A DNA stretch of 64,000 nucleotides from Cryobacterium breve (GTDB lineage Bacteria > Actinomycetota > Actinomycetes > Actinomycetales > Microbacteriaceae): contig NZ_SOGJ01000021.1 of assembly GCF_004402375.1 (NCBI RefSeq), positions 754-64,753 on the forward strand, given 5' to 3'. Shown here piece by piece: positions 49,078-57,775 of this stretch. Position 1 is the stretch's first letter, and every line of letters starts with the position of its first letter. The position numbers and the translations under genes are program-made. Under the pieces are notes generated by a model, which was not told the DNA's origin, ran no database searches, and saw nothing but the letters and a program-made list of their open reading frames with translations.

Positions 49078-50877
49078 TCAGACCACGGCGTGGATGAGAC
49101 GTGCGACGGTGGTCGCGTGCGTCAGTTGCGGGTGATGGCCAGCACTATGGATGACGTGGACCGGAATGGGTCGCCCGTCACGTGACACCGCTGCGGCACT
49201 TCCCGCGTCGACGAGTAACGGATCATCCGACCCGACAATCAGCTGCACGTCGCCCGGGTATTCAGCGAGTAGACGAGCAAGATTTCGACGGCGCTTCGGT
49301 TGGGACGCCCCGCGGAGGAGGCGTGCGGTGGCTCGAGCGCTTCCTCGGCGCAGGTCCGCGACGCTCGGCTGAAGCTTCTCGGCCTGGTCCTGACTTCCCG
49401 TGAGCACGTGTGCCAAACGCGCAGCAGTGACGGTTGCGAAGTACGCCCATGCGAGGGGGGGCATCCGCTGCGTGAGCGCAGGTCGGGACTGGAGAAAATC
49501 GGGCGAGACCAGTGTCAGGCGCGCAATGAGGCCCGGGTGATCTGCCGCGTACTCCAGAGCCAGTGCGGCACCGACAGAATGACCCACGAGATGAATGTTT
49601 CTCCTATCACCGATTACCGAGTCGAGCCAGGCATGCCAATCATGCGCTGATCCCGCGCTCGACCCCAGTCCCGGCAGGTCGAGGACCCGGCCGCCGACCA
49701 GGTGGGCGGTTTCCGCCCACGTCTCGGCACTCACCGGCAGGCCCGGCAACACGATCGTGTGGGCGTCGGACTTCCCAAGGGAGAAGGTGCGAACACCGGC
49801 TTGACTCGTGAACATTCGCACTGCCACAGAGGGCGGAATCATGCCAAATCGATGGGCGACGAGGTAGTCCGCCCATCGCTTGAGTGAGACGCTCACGTCG
49901 GGGTGACGCAGTCCGTGACTTTCCGCGAGATCGTTGGCCGAGGATGTCGGATACCGATCCGAGGAGAGGAAACTCAACGTTTCGGGGTGGGCCTTCGTGA
50001 GTCCCGGTGGCAGTGCACGCAGGAGCCGGACCGGAATTCGAAACCGGGGCGCACGAACGCCGAGATGATCCGCGAGAATCGTCAACATCGTTGGGAGCGG
50101 AGGTGTCGCGTCATCGAGTGGCCAGAAAGATTGGCTCTGGGTGCTTGGCACGACTGGGAGGAGAGCCATGAATGCCGCAAGGTAGTCAACGGTCACGACG
50201 GGAACGAACGTGTCGTCCCCGCCTGGCAATGCCGCAAGGTTTCCGTTATGAAGCTCGCGGATGGTGCCGGCGATGCCGAGGAGCTGCTCCGACTCGCCCG
50301 TGACCGAGTCTCCGATCACGGTCGCTGGATTCACGATGGTCCAGGGAACGCCGAGTTCTGAGGCGGTGGCTTGGACCACGGCATCGGACTCGACCTTGGA
50401 AGCCTCGTAGGCACCCAAGCAGGCGTACTCCGCCGCCACTCGCGCGGAAGACCACGGCACGTGCGCTGGATCCTGTCCGCCCACCCGATAGCCGGAGAGG
50501 TGTACCAGCCTGGTCAGGGCGGGCAGCTGCGAGGCGAAAACCACGATCCGCTCGGATGATGTGACATTGGCTGCACGTGCCTGATTGATCGTCATTCCGA
50601 AGCGATAGGCACCTGCGACGTTGTAGACCTCGGTTACACCGCCGATCGAACGATCCGCCGGGTCCAGCCCGAGGCGCGCATCATCGAAGTCGACGAGGAC
50701 ATGATCTACATGCCGACCCGTACCGTGGGCGGCGAGCCACAAGGAGAGCTGCGCATACGAGCGTTCGCTCCGCACGGCCGCGACGACGGCGACCCCTCGC
50801 GCGAGCAACTCACGCACTAGCCACCGACCGATGAATCCGCTCGCTCCGAAGACGAGTGCCGTCCGAGAGGCGCTCAA
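49078..50877 (-). CDS. SDR-type epimerase/dehydrogenase fused to alpha/beta hydrolase
   Basis: 599 residues. The N-terminal half is an extended SDR with a nucleotide-binding loop GASGFIGRWLVRELLARG and the catalytic YEASK motif near residue 160. The C-terminal half, from about residue 350, is an alpha/beta hydrolase. It has TIVLPGLPVSAETWAE, the nucleophile elbow GHSVGAALALEYA, an acid in IVGSDDPLLVDAG, and the catalytic His in HSAGHHPQLTH. I use a TTG start at 50877 that overlaps the stop of the TetR gene (TTGA) and follows AGGAGGGAG; the frame is open to 50970. Substrate unknown. Confidence 0.82.
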   Translation of the reverse strand: MSASRTALVFGASGFIGRWLVRELLARGVAVVAAVRSERSYAQLSLWLAAHGTGRHVDHVLVDFDDARLGLDPADRSIGGVTEVYNVAGAYRFGMTINQARAANVTSSERIVVFASQLPALTRLVHLSGYRVGGQDPAHVPWSSARVAAEYACLGAYEASKVESDAVVQATASELGVPWTIVNPATVIGDSVTGESEQLLGIAGTIRELHNGNLAALPGGDDTFVPVVTVDYLAAFMALLPVVPSTQSQSFWPLDDATPPLPTMLTILADHLGVRAPRFRIPVRLLRALPPGLTKAHPETLSFLSSDRYPTSSANDLAESHGLRHPDVSVSLKRWADYLVAHRFGMIPPSVAVRMFTSQAGVRTFSLGKSDAHTIVLPGLPVSAETWAETAHLVGGRVLDLPGLGSSAGSAHDWHAWLDSVIGDRRNIHLVGHSVGAALALEYAADHPGLIARLTLVSPDFLQSRPALTQRMPPLAWAYFATVTAARLAHVLTGSQDQAEKLQPSVADLRRGSARATARLLRGASQPKRRRNLARLLAEYPGDVQLIVGSDDPLLVDAGSAAAVSRDGRPIPVHVIHSAGHHPQLTHATTVARLIHAVV

Positions 50878-51473
50878 CGGTCTCCCTCCTGGCTGTTGCC
50901 GGGGGCAAACAGGAGTTTCAGCGCTCTGGCAGCCGAGACGAGCGGCTCCGTGCTCCGTTGCGCGCGGCACACAATCAGCGCGCCTTCGATGAGACAGATT
51001 GCCGCCGTGGCCAGGCCACGGGTGTCACCTGTGTGGAACGTCGCCAAATACGCCTCCAGCGGTGCAATCCACGATGCGTAGGCGTCGCGGCACGCTGCAC
51101 GAAGCTGCTCGTCTTCAGACCCGGCGTCGAGCGTGACAGCGGCGACGGGGCAGGCATCACGGAAGTCGCTCCCGACTAGTTGTCCGATAAGCCCCTCGAC
51201 CATGGTGTCGACAAGCCCGTCAACGGAATCGGTCATCGCGATGCCTTCCGAGATCGAGAGCCGGAACTGTGCGGCAGTCAGAAGAATGGCGGCGCTTCCC
51301 AGTTGCGATTTACCGCCCGGAAAGTGGTAGTACAACGACCCCCGCGGAGCGCCCGAGTGTTCAAGGACCGCAGTGAGGCCGGCGCCGTGGTACCCCTTGT
51401 CTTGAATGAGTTGGAGCATCGACTCAGTGAGGCGCTGACGAGTTGCATCGCCCTTCGTGAAGAGTGCGTTCAT
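50874..51473 (-). CDS. TetR/AcrR-family regulator, leaderless mRNA
   Basis: 199 residues from the ATG at 51473. The HTH segment is TKGDATRQRLTESMLQLIQD and AVLEHSGAPRGSLYYHFPGGKSQLG, in the common LmrA/YxaF-like subgroup. There is no Shine-Dalgarno site; a consensus promoter ends six bases before the ATG. Upstream in-frame starts (51536) fall in or before that promoter. The dyad AGAC-CA-GTCT in the promoter is a likely autoregulatory site. It is translationally coupled to the SDR-hydrolase fusion, which it probably controls. Confidence 0.88.
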   Translation of the reverse strand: MNALFTKGDATRQRLTESMLQLIQDKGYHGAGLTAVLEHSGAPRGSLYYHFPGGKSQLGSAAILLTAAQFRLSISEGIAMTDSVDGLVDTMVEGLIGQLVGSDFRDACPVAAVTLDAGSEDEQLRAACRDAYASWIAPLEAYLATFHTGDTRGLATAAICLIEGALIVCRAQRSTEPLVSAARALKLLFAPGNSQEGDR

Positions 51474-51479
51474 CCCAAA

Positions 51480-51508
51480 AATATAGACCAGTCTGTATAT
51501 TCCGTCAA
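51480..51508 (-). promoter_or_regulatory. Promoter and operator of the TetR/SDR-hydrolase operon
   Basis: Reverse strand: -35 TTGACG (51508-51503), 17-bp spacer, -10 TATATT (51485-51480), then six bases to the ATG. The dyad AGACCAGTCT (51485-51494) overlaps the -10 box. The geometry implies a leaderless transcript and autorepression. Confidence 0.7.
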
Positions 51509-51932
51509 TGATCATCTCAGTGTGACGCACACCCATCTCCTAGGTGATGTCACCGCCGGTCGACGTGTGGCGATCGGGTCGACCTGCACGCGCTTCAACC
51601 GATAGGCCCGACATCCACGGGGATAAGTGACACAATGCCCACTCGTCCACGTTCGAGGTCACCCCGAGCAGCAGGGATTCCCCGGACGCTGTCCCAGAGT
51701 CTTCAACTTCCTTCTGGTCGCTGAGCTGCAGGGATTGCCCTGCGTGTCAAACCGGAGGCCAATAGCCCCGAGTAAGTCCGTCGGTTGAGGTCGGGTGAGA
51801 TTCGTGGAGTCCAACCGTGTCCAGCCCTCCTGATAGCCGGACGTGACGGTAGTCCCATGAATCTCGGCAGTCCCGGCCCCCCGTGCGGGCGGTCCCATGG
51901 CCGGGGGTTCCCCGCGAGGTCGCCCGGTCAAC
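51509..51932. other. Intergenic region downstream of oleate hydratase 2
   Basis: I see no supported gene. Two related segments containing AATCCCTGCWGCTC on the reverse strand (near 51663 and 51725) form a loose direct repeat. Inverted CCCGGCC and GGCCGGG near 51876 and 51899 could form a weak terminator for the hydratase genes. Confidence 0.4.
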
Positions 51933-53528
51933 TCACTTGAACGCTGACCGGAGAGCCTTCAGGCTGACCTTGGGATCGTGCAGTCCCTGGTAGATCGGAG
52001 GGATGGGACGGTCGACGCCGAAGAGCTCGTACACCGCGTGCATGGCCCCGTGCACGGAGTACTCCACCGTGAAGACGACGTCCCCCGGGAGCTCGGTGAA
52101 CTGGCCGAGGAACGCGAAGTTCTGCGCGCCGTCCGGGATGACCTTGGGGCGGTCTTCCGGGACCCGGCGGCTGAACAGCGCCGAGGCGTAGGGCATCATC
52201 ACGCTGGTCACGTCGGTGGTGGCGAGCACCTCGTCAAGGATGTCCTCGAAGCCGAGTTGGTGGATGAGCTCAGTCAAGATCTCCCTGCCGGTGGCCTGCG
52301 ACATTTTCTTCTTGACGAAGTCACCCTCGTCGTCGATCTCGAAGCCGTAGCCCCACAGCGTGTAGGTGTTCTGTGGCATGTCGGGGAAGTGCGGCTGGGC
52401 AGGCACAACCATCGACAGGTGCCACCCCGACTCGATGAACGTGGTCAACGCCCCGGTTCCCGGTTCGTTTCCCGTGTACTCGACGATGCGGTTGAGTAGC
52501 CGGTCGCTGTGCATCGTCAGTGTGAACGACTCCCACTTGTTCTCGTCGATGTTGCCGTAGAAGGTATTGGGGCGCCCGAAGTCGGGGGCCTGCTTGGCGA
52601 TCTCCTCCCACAACGACCAGGCACCGTCCACGCGGTCCCGGATCAGCGGTGGCACCGTGTCATTGCCGCCATAGGTGGTGTCAGCGGTGATGGACCCAAT
52701 GGTGATGAAGGTGTAGTCGTTCGTGCCGAGCGAGATCGCCCCGGTGCCGGCGGAGTCCTCGACGTGCAGGCGTATTGCACGCCGTGGCTGATCTGCGCCG
52801 GCAAAGTCGACATTGGTGACGCGCGTGCCGAAGCGGACGTCGACGCCCTGGGACACGAGCCAGCGTTGCAGCGGCACGATCATCGAGTCGTATTGGTTGT
52901 ACGTGGTGCGGCAGATTCCCCCGACCGTGTCGAGGAGGTCAAATTCCTGGACGAATCGCAGGAAGTAGCGGCGCAGCTCAATGACCGAGTGCCACTTCTG
53001 AAAGGCGAACATGGTCCGCCACATGTGCCAGAAGTTGGTCTCGAAGAAGTGCTTGCCGAACACCTCATCGATGCGACGAGCCCCGAGGGCCTTCTCGCTC
53101 ATTGCCAGCATGCGAGTCATGGCGAGCCGGTCGCGGGTGCTCAGTCCGTAGCTCGAGGCGTCCAGGATGCGGTGCTGCGCGTCGACCAGACGCGCGCGGG
53201 CATGGGTTTTCATGGTGGCATTGAAGGCGAGGGTTTCCTGGCGAACGGTCACCTCTGGATTCTCAAGGGAGGGGATGGTGGAGAAGAGGTCCCAGACGGT
53301 CTGGTACGCCTGCTCCTCAAACATCCGCCCGCCGCGTGTCACATAGGTACCAGGGACCACGGGGGACTTCGCCCCGTCCATGCCGCCACCGGTGACGTCG
53401 AGTTGCTCGAGGATGTGAATGTTCGGGCCGGGCACCTGGGCGTCGCGGATGGCGAAGGCGGCGGCCGCCATGCCGGCGATCCCCCCACCGACGATCCACA
53501 GGTGGGCCTGTTTCGGATCAATGGTCAT
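51933..53528 (-). CDS. Oleate hydratase, copy 2
   Basis: FAD-binding enzyme that adds water to the cis-9 double bond of unsaturated fatty acids, giving 10-hydroxy acids. The 531-residue product starts MTIDPKQAHLWIVGGGIAGM with the FAD GxGxxG. It carries RGGRMFEEQAYQTVWDLFST (substrate and FAD region), FWHMWRTMFAFQKWHS and YNQYDSMIVPLQRWLVSQG, and ends like the family (FTVEYSVHGAMHAVYELFG). The length fits the shorter, monomeric actinobacterial group. GAGAGGAAC precedes the ATG. It lies 84 bp after a paralogue, with 34 of the first 40 residues identical by eye. Confidence 0.92.
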   Translation of the reverse strand: MTIDPKQAHLWIVGGGIAGMAAAAFAIRDAQVPGPNIHILEQLDVTGGGMDGAKSPVVPGTYVTRGGRMFEEQAYQTVWDLFSTIPSLENPEVTVRQETLAFNATMKTHARARLVDAQHRILDASSYGLSTRDRLAMTRMLAMSEKALGARRIDEVFGKHFFETNFWHMWRTMFAFQKWHSVIELRRYFLRFVQEFDLLDTVGGICRTTYNQYDSMIVPLQRWLVSQGVDVRFGTRVTNVDFAGADQPRRAIRLHVEDSAGTGAISLGTNDYTFITIGSITADTTYGGNDTVPPLIRDRVDGAWSLWEEIAKQAPDFGRPNTFYGNIDENKWESFTLTMHSDRLLNRIVEYTGNEPGTGALTTFIESGWHLSMVVPAQPHFPDMPQNTYTLWGYGFEIDDEGDFVKKKMSQATGREILTELIHQLGFEDILDEVLATTDVTSVMMPYASALFSRRVPEDRPKVIPDGAQNFAFLGQFTELPGDVVFTVEYSVHGAMHAVYELFGVDRPIPPIYQGLHDPKVSLKALRSAFK

Positions 53529-53612
53529 GGTTGTTCCTCTCTATCGATGCGTGCTGTAGGACTGGAATCCAGAACGGGGCCTCGCTCGACCCAGCTGAAT
53601 CGCGGGGGCTGC

Positions 53613-55205
53613 TCAATAGGCAGCCTGAAGTGCCGTGACCAGGACCTTCGGGTCGTGCAGACCTTTGAAAATCGGCGGAATCTCCCGGTCGACCCCGAGG
53701 AACTCGTACACCGCGTGCATGGCCCCGTGGATCGAGTACTCCACGGTGAACACGACGTCGCCGGGAAGCTCGGTGAATTGCCCGAGGAACGCGAAGTTCT
53801 GCGCACCGTCGGGGATGACCTTGGGACGGTCGCCCGGAACGCGCCGGGCGAACAGCGCGGAGGCGTACGGCATCATCGACGTCGTGACGTCGGTCGTGGC
53901 GATCACCTCATCGAGGATGTCCTCGAAGCCGAACTGGTGGATGAGCTCGGTGAGGATCTCGGTGCCGGTCGCCTGCGCCATGGTCTTCTTGACGTAGTCG
54001 CCCTCATTGTCGATCTCCAGCCCCCAACCCCACATCGTGTAGGTGCCCTCGGGCTGATTGGCGAAGTGCGGCTGCGCCACCACGACGGCTGACATGTACC
54101 AGCCCGAATCGATTAACGTCGTCATGGCACCGGTACCCAGGTCGTTGCCGGTGTACTCGACCCACCGCTTGATGAGCGTATCGCTGTGCATCGTGAGGGT
54201 GAACGATTCCCATTTGCTTTCGTCGACGTTGCCGCAGAAGGTATTGGGGCGACCGAAGTCCGGGGCCTTCTTAGCCAACTTCTCCCAGAGTGACCAGCTG
54301 CCGTCCACCCGGTCCCGGACCAGCGGCGGCACGGTGTCGTTGTCGCCGTAGGTGGTGTCGGCGACGTTGGAGCCGATGGTGATGAAGGCGAAGTCGTTCT
54401 GGCCGAGATCGATTGTGCTGCTGCCGGCCGAGTCCTCCACGTGCAGGCAGGTTGCGCGCCGCCGCTGGGGAGAGTTTGTGAAGTCGACGTCGGTGACGCG
54501 CGAGCCGAGACGAACGTTGACGCCCTGGGCCACAAGCCAGCGCTGGAGTGGCACGATCATCGAGTCGTTCTGGTTGTATTTGGTCCGCCGCACTCCGGAG
54601 AGCGTGTCGAGGTTTTCGAACTCCTGGATGAAGCGCAGGAAGTAGCGGCGAAGCTCGGCAGCGGAGTTCCACTTCTGGAACGCGAACGTGGTGCGCCACA
54701 TGTGCCAAAAATTTGTCTGCAATAAGTGTGCGCTGAACAGGTCTTCGATGCGGCGGGCGCCAAGGGTCTTCTCGCTCAGGGCGAGTATGCGCGATATCTC
54801 AAAACGGTCGCGCGTGTTCAGGCCATAGTCGGTGGCGTCCAGGATGCGGTGCCGCGCATCCGCCAGCCGGGTCTTGCCGTGGGTCTCGTGCTTGTCGTTC
54901 CAATCCAGCATCTCCTCCCGGACGGTGACATCCGGGTCCTCGAGCGAGGGAATCGTTGCGAACAGGTCCCACGTGGTCTGGTACACCTCCTCGCAGAACA
55001 TCCGGGCCCCGCGCGTGACCATGGCGCCACGAATCGCCGGAGAGTCCACGGCATCCATGGCACCGCCAACGTGACCCAGCTCCTCGAGGATGTGGATGTT
55101 CACGCCGGGTACCCCGGCGTCGCGGATAGCGAAGGCCGCAGTCGCCATGCCGGCGATCCCGCCACCCACGATCCAGACGTGTGCCTCTTTCGGTTCGATC
55201 GTCAT
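53613..55205 (-). CDS. Oleate hydratase, copy 1
   Basis: Promoter-proximal paralogue of the next enzyme; 530 residues starting MTIEPKEAHVWIVGGGIAGM. The motifs match copy 2: RGARMFCEEVYQTTWDLFAT, FWHMWRTTFAFQKWNS, YNQNDSMIVPLQRWLVAQG and FTVEYSIHGAMHAVYEFLG. Notable changes in the substrate region are FEEQ to FCEE and CRTTYNQYDSM to RRTKYNQNDSM, which may shift substrate preference. GAGAGGAACGACC precedes the ATG at 55205. A divergent TetR gene lies upstream and probably regulates both. Confidence 0.92.
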   Translation of the reverse strand: MTIEPKEAHVWIVGGGIAGMATAAFAIRDAGVPGVNIHILEELGHVGGAMDAVDSPAIRGAMVTRGARMFCEEVYQTTWDLFATIPSLEDPDVTVREEMLDWNDKHETHGKTRLADARHRILDATDYGLNTRDRFEISRILALSEKTLGARRIEDLFSAHLLQTNFWHMWRTTFAFQKWNSAAELRRYFLRFIQEFENLDTLSGVRRTKYNQNDSMIVPLQRWLVAQGVNVRLGSRVTDVDFTNSPQRRRATCLHVEDSAGSSTIDLGQNDFAFITIGSNVADTTYGDNDTVPPLVRDRVDGSWSLWEKLAKKAPDFGRPNTFCGNVDESKWESFTLTMHSDTLIKRWVEYTGNDLGTGAMTTLIDSGWYMSAVVVAQPHFANQPEGTYTMWGWGLEIDNEGDYVKKTMAQATGTEILTELIHQFGFEDILDEVIATTDVTTSMMPYASALFARRVPGDRPKVIPDGAQNFAFLGQFTELPGDVVFTVEYSIHGAMHAVYEFLGVDREIPPIFKGLHDPKVLVTALQAAY

Positions 55206-55348
55206 GGTCGTTCCTCTCGTTCGACTGACCCTGAATGAATCGGAGTAGAATCGTTTAGGAGCGTAATCCGCAATTTATGGATCGCGCAAATCGGCCCAAG
55301 AAACGTGCAACCATAAGCGAGACCACCCGTGCGGAAGGAGCGTTGCCT

Positions 55349-55993
55349 GTGACACCATCGGAGGCACCGCCTGTGCTCGCAACGGTCGGCCGACGGGCTC
55401 GCAATAAGGCGGATAAGCAGCAACGGATCTTCGAGGCGGCATCGGAGCTGTTCACCAGGCTGGGCTACTCGGCAGTGACGACGCAGATGATCGCGGACCA
55501 GGCTGACGTCGGAACGGGCACGCTGTTCCGCTACGCCAGCTCGAAAGCGGAACTGCTGATGATGGTAATGAACGAGAAGATGCGGCTCGACACCCGCGAG
55601 GGCATTGCCGCGTCCGCGTCCCCCACCTCGCCGACCGAAGCGATCATGGCGTTGCTGGCGCCGCAGATCCACCTGCCACCGGCATTCTCCGAGAACACCG
55701 CCGTGTACCAGAGAGAGATCCTCTTCGGCGCCGAGCAGGGGCAGTACCGCACCGAGGCACTCGCTCGGATCTCCGAGCTCGAGAACGCGATCGGGGACAT
55801 CCTGAGAAGGTTCACCGGCACGCTCTGGGTCAGGCCGGGGGTTGACCTCAATGGCGCGGCGCGAACAACCTTCTCCACGCTGCACATGGAACTGATTCGC
55901 GTCAGCATCGGGCGCGAGGATCCCCAGACGCTGACGGCGACCTTACGTGCACACGTCGATGTCCTGTTGTACGGGGTTTTCGCCCAGAGATAG
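55349..55993 (+). CDS. TetR/AcrR regulator divergent from oleate hydratases
   Basis: 214 residues from the GTG at 55349 (AAGGAG nine bases upstream). The frame is open to an ATG at 55277, which would add 24 residues but lacks a ribosome site. The HTH is KQQRIFEAASELFTRLGYSA and QMIADQADVGTGTLFRYASSKAELL. The C-terminal half resembles no ligand domain I can name. Location suggests control of the oleate hydratase pair, perhaps with a fatty acid or acyl-CoA as effector. I could not find a clean palindrome in the divergent region. Confidence 0.85.
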   Translation: MTPSEAPPVLATVGRRARNKADKQQRIFEAASELFTRLGYSAVTTQMIADQADVGTGTLFRYASSKAELLMMVMNEKMRLDTREGIAASASPTSPTEAIMALLAPQIHLPPAFSENTAVYQREILFGAEQGQYRTEALARISELENAIGDILRRFTGTLWVRPGVDLNGAARTTFSTLHMELIRVSIGREDPQTLTATLRAHVDVLLYGVFAQR

Positions 55994-56008
55994 AGGACGG
56001 GCTGGCGC

Positions 56009-56806
56009 CTACACGCGAGCGCGCTGCAGTGACTGGGTGATCGTGCTGGCCTCCTCGAGCAGCAACTGGCCTAGTACTGCGCGGCGTTCCGGCGTGAAGC
56101 GCCGCTCGATGCCGGTCAGTGACAGCGCCCAGCCGGGCAGGCCGGCGCGGTCGAAGATCGCGGCGCCCATGCCCCAGCTGCCTTCCAGGATGAGTCCAGG
56201 GTTGACCGAGTAGCCGGTGATCCGGGTCTCTTCCAGGTTGGCGCGGATAGCCGCAGGCGAGTGATTCTCACCCCAGCGCTGAGCGAAGGCGGCGTCTTGC
56301 GCGAGGAACTGCTCGATCTCGGTCTCCGGCAGATAGGCGAGGATGGCCAGGCCCGCCGACGCGACTCCCAGCGGCAGTCGCAGACCTTCGTGCAGCACGA
56401 AGGAACGAATCGGAAAACTGCCCTCCTCCCGGAGCAGGCACACGGTTTCGCCGCCGCGCCGGATGGAGAGGAACGCGCTTTCGCCGGTGTCCTCCGCCAG
56501 TCGGAGCAGGCTCGGCCGGGCCAACTCCTCGATCGGGTAGCGGTGAGTGGCGACCGCGCCCATCACGAAGATCTCCGGTCCGTAGTGCCAGGTGTGCCTG
56601 GCCGGGTCATGGTCGAGCAGGCCTTCCGCGGCCAGAGAACTGAGCAACCGGTGCACCGTGGGTCGGGTCAGGCCGGAATCCCGCACGATCTCCGCCAGGG
56701 GCGTCCCGGCGGGATTGCGCCCGACGAGCTGCAGAATGCGGGCGATTCGGGTGACCACCTGGGCTCCCTGCACGGGCACGGAGTGATTGGGCTTGATGCC
56801 GGTCAC
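56009..56806 (-). CDS. IclR-family transcriptional regulator
   Basis: 265 residues from a GTG with AGGAG six bases upstream. N-terminal winged HTH: VVTRIARILQLVGRNPAGTP and ADIVRDSGL-like EIVRDSGLTRPTVHRLLSSL. The IclR effector domain follows, with LSIRRGGETVCLLREEGSFP, LPLGVASAGLAILAYLPE and a conserved GYSVNPGLILEGSWGMGAAI. Divergent from scoA-scoB. Three TCCA-N5-TGGA-type sites lie between, so it most likely regulates those genes and itself. Confidence 0.92.
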   Translation of the reverse strand: MTGIKPNHSVPVQGAQVVTRIARILQLVGRNPAGTPLAEIVRDSGLTRPTVHRLLSSLAAEGLLDHDPARHTWHYGPEIFVMGAVATHRYPIEELARPSLLRLAEDTGESAFLSIRRGGETVCLLREEGSFPIRSFVLHEGLRLPLGVASAGLAILAYLPETEIEQFLAQDAAFAQRWGENHSPAAIRANLEETRITGYSVNPGLILEGSWGMGAAIFDRAGLPGWALSLTGIERRFTPERRAVLGQLLLEEASTITQSLQRARV

Positions 56807-56817
56807 GAGTACTCCTG

Positions 56818-56830
56818 TCCATAATGTGGA
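56818..56830. promoter_or_regulatory. IclR-type operator, site 1
   Basis: TCCATAATGTGGA, a TCCA-N5-TGGA palindrome, followed by TAT. It lies 12 bp before the IclR start codon and may mediate autoregulation. Confidence 0.6.
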
Positions 56831-56847
56831 TATTAGAAAGCGTAGTG

Positions 56848-56860
56848 TTCACTGCGTGGA
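56848..56860. promoter_or_regulatory. IclR-type operator, site 2 (weaker)
   Basis: TTCACTGCGTGGA: one half-site matches TGGA exactly, the other differs at one base. It lies between sites 1 and 3. Confidence 0.4.
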
Positions 56861-56890
56861 TACCCAAGAGATTGCATCACTTGGCCGTGA

Positions 56891-56950
56891 TTGACAGTCC
56901 CACAGAACGCCCCCTAACATGACCAACGGATGCTGTGTCCACAAAGTGGA
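56891..56950 (+). promoter_or_regulatory. scoA promoter with IclR-type operator, site 3
   Basis: TTGACA (56891-56896), 18-bp spacer, TAACAT (56915-56920), then TCCACAAAGTGGA at 56938-56950, covering about +12 to +24. The position suits repression by blocking transcription. Confidence 0.6.
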
Positions 56951-56982
56951 TGTATTCCCGGATGCTCAACGAGGAGAATTCC

Positions 56983-57699
56983 ATGACCAAAGTTCGGTCC
57001 AGCGCAGGCGAGGCTCTCAGCGACGTGCTCCACGACGGTATGACTCTGGCGGTCGGGGGCTTCGGCCTCAGCGGCATCCCAGCCGACCTGATCGACGCGG
57101 TGCGGGCATCCGGTGTGAAAGACCTCACCGTGGTCTCCAACAACATGGGCGTCGACGGCAAGGGCCTCGGTGTGCTGCTCGAAGCCGGTCAGGTGCGACG
57201 CGTGATCGCCTCCTACGTGGGCGAGAACAAGCTCTTCGCCGAGCAACTCCTCGACGGCCGGCTCGAGGTTGAATTCAGCCCGCAGGGCACCTTGGCGGAG
57301 CGGCTCCGCGCGGGCGGAGCCGGCATTCCCGCGTTCTACACGAAGACCGGCGTGGGCACCCTGATCGCTGAGGGCAAGCGGCTGGCCGACTTCGACGGTG
57401 AGACCTATCTTCAGGAACGGGCGATCATCGCGGATGTCTCCCTCGTGCACGCCTACCGGGCCGACACCGAGGGCAATCTCGTCTACCGCTACACCGCCCG
57501 CAACTTCAACCCAGTGGTGGCCACGGCCGGTCGTGTGACGATCGCCGAGGCCGAGGTCATCGTGGAGCGCGGCGAGATCGATCCCCACGACGTCGTTACT
57601 CCGGGAGTGTTCGTGCAACGGCTGGTGCAGGCCTCGAACCGGGTCAAACACATCGAGCAGCGCACGGTGCGCCCGCGCCCGGGCGGCGTGCCGGCCTGA
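56983..57699 (+). CDS. scoA: 3-oxoacid CoA-transferase, subunit A
   Basis: Alpha subunit of a succinyl-CoA:3-ketoacid (or 3-oxoadipate) CoA-transferase. The 238-residue product from the ATG at 56983 (GAGGAGAA upstream) has [20 protein letters not shown], the [13 protein letters not shown] loop, [32 protein letters not shown] and [16 protein letters not shown], all typical. The IclR neighbour would also fit a protocatechuate-pathway pcaI, so the oxoacid is not certain. Subunit B follows after a 76-bp gap with three 9-bp CCAGCACCG repeats. Confidence 0.92.
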   Translation: MTKVRSSAGEALSDVLHDGMTLAVGGFGLSGIPADLIDAVRASGVKDLTVVSNNMGVDGKGLGVLLEAGQVRRVIASYVGENKLFAEQLLDGRLEVEFSPQGTLAERLRAGGAGIPAFYTKTGVGTLIAEGKRLADFDGETYLQERAIIADVSLVHAYRADTEGNLVYRYTARNFNPVVATAGRVTIAEAEVIVERGEIDPHDVVTPGVFVQRLVQASNRVKHIEQRTVRPRPGGVPA

Positions 57700-57775
57700 C
57701 GCAGGGCCAGCACGCATCCGCCAGCACCGCCAGCACCGCCAGCACCGACCACCCCCGACCGCAAGGAGCAAGACC

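Noticed and set aside
51659-51931. 90-codon reverse-strand frame after oleate hydratase copy 2
   Set aside because: No ribosome site or recognisable motif, and composition is unlike neighbouring genes; treated as non-coding.
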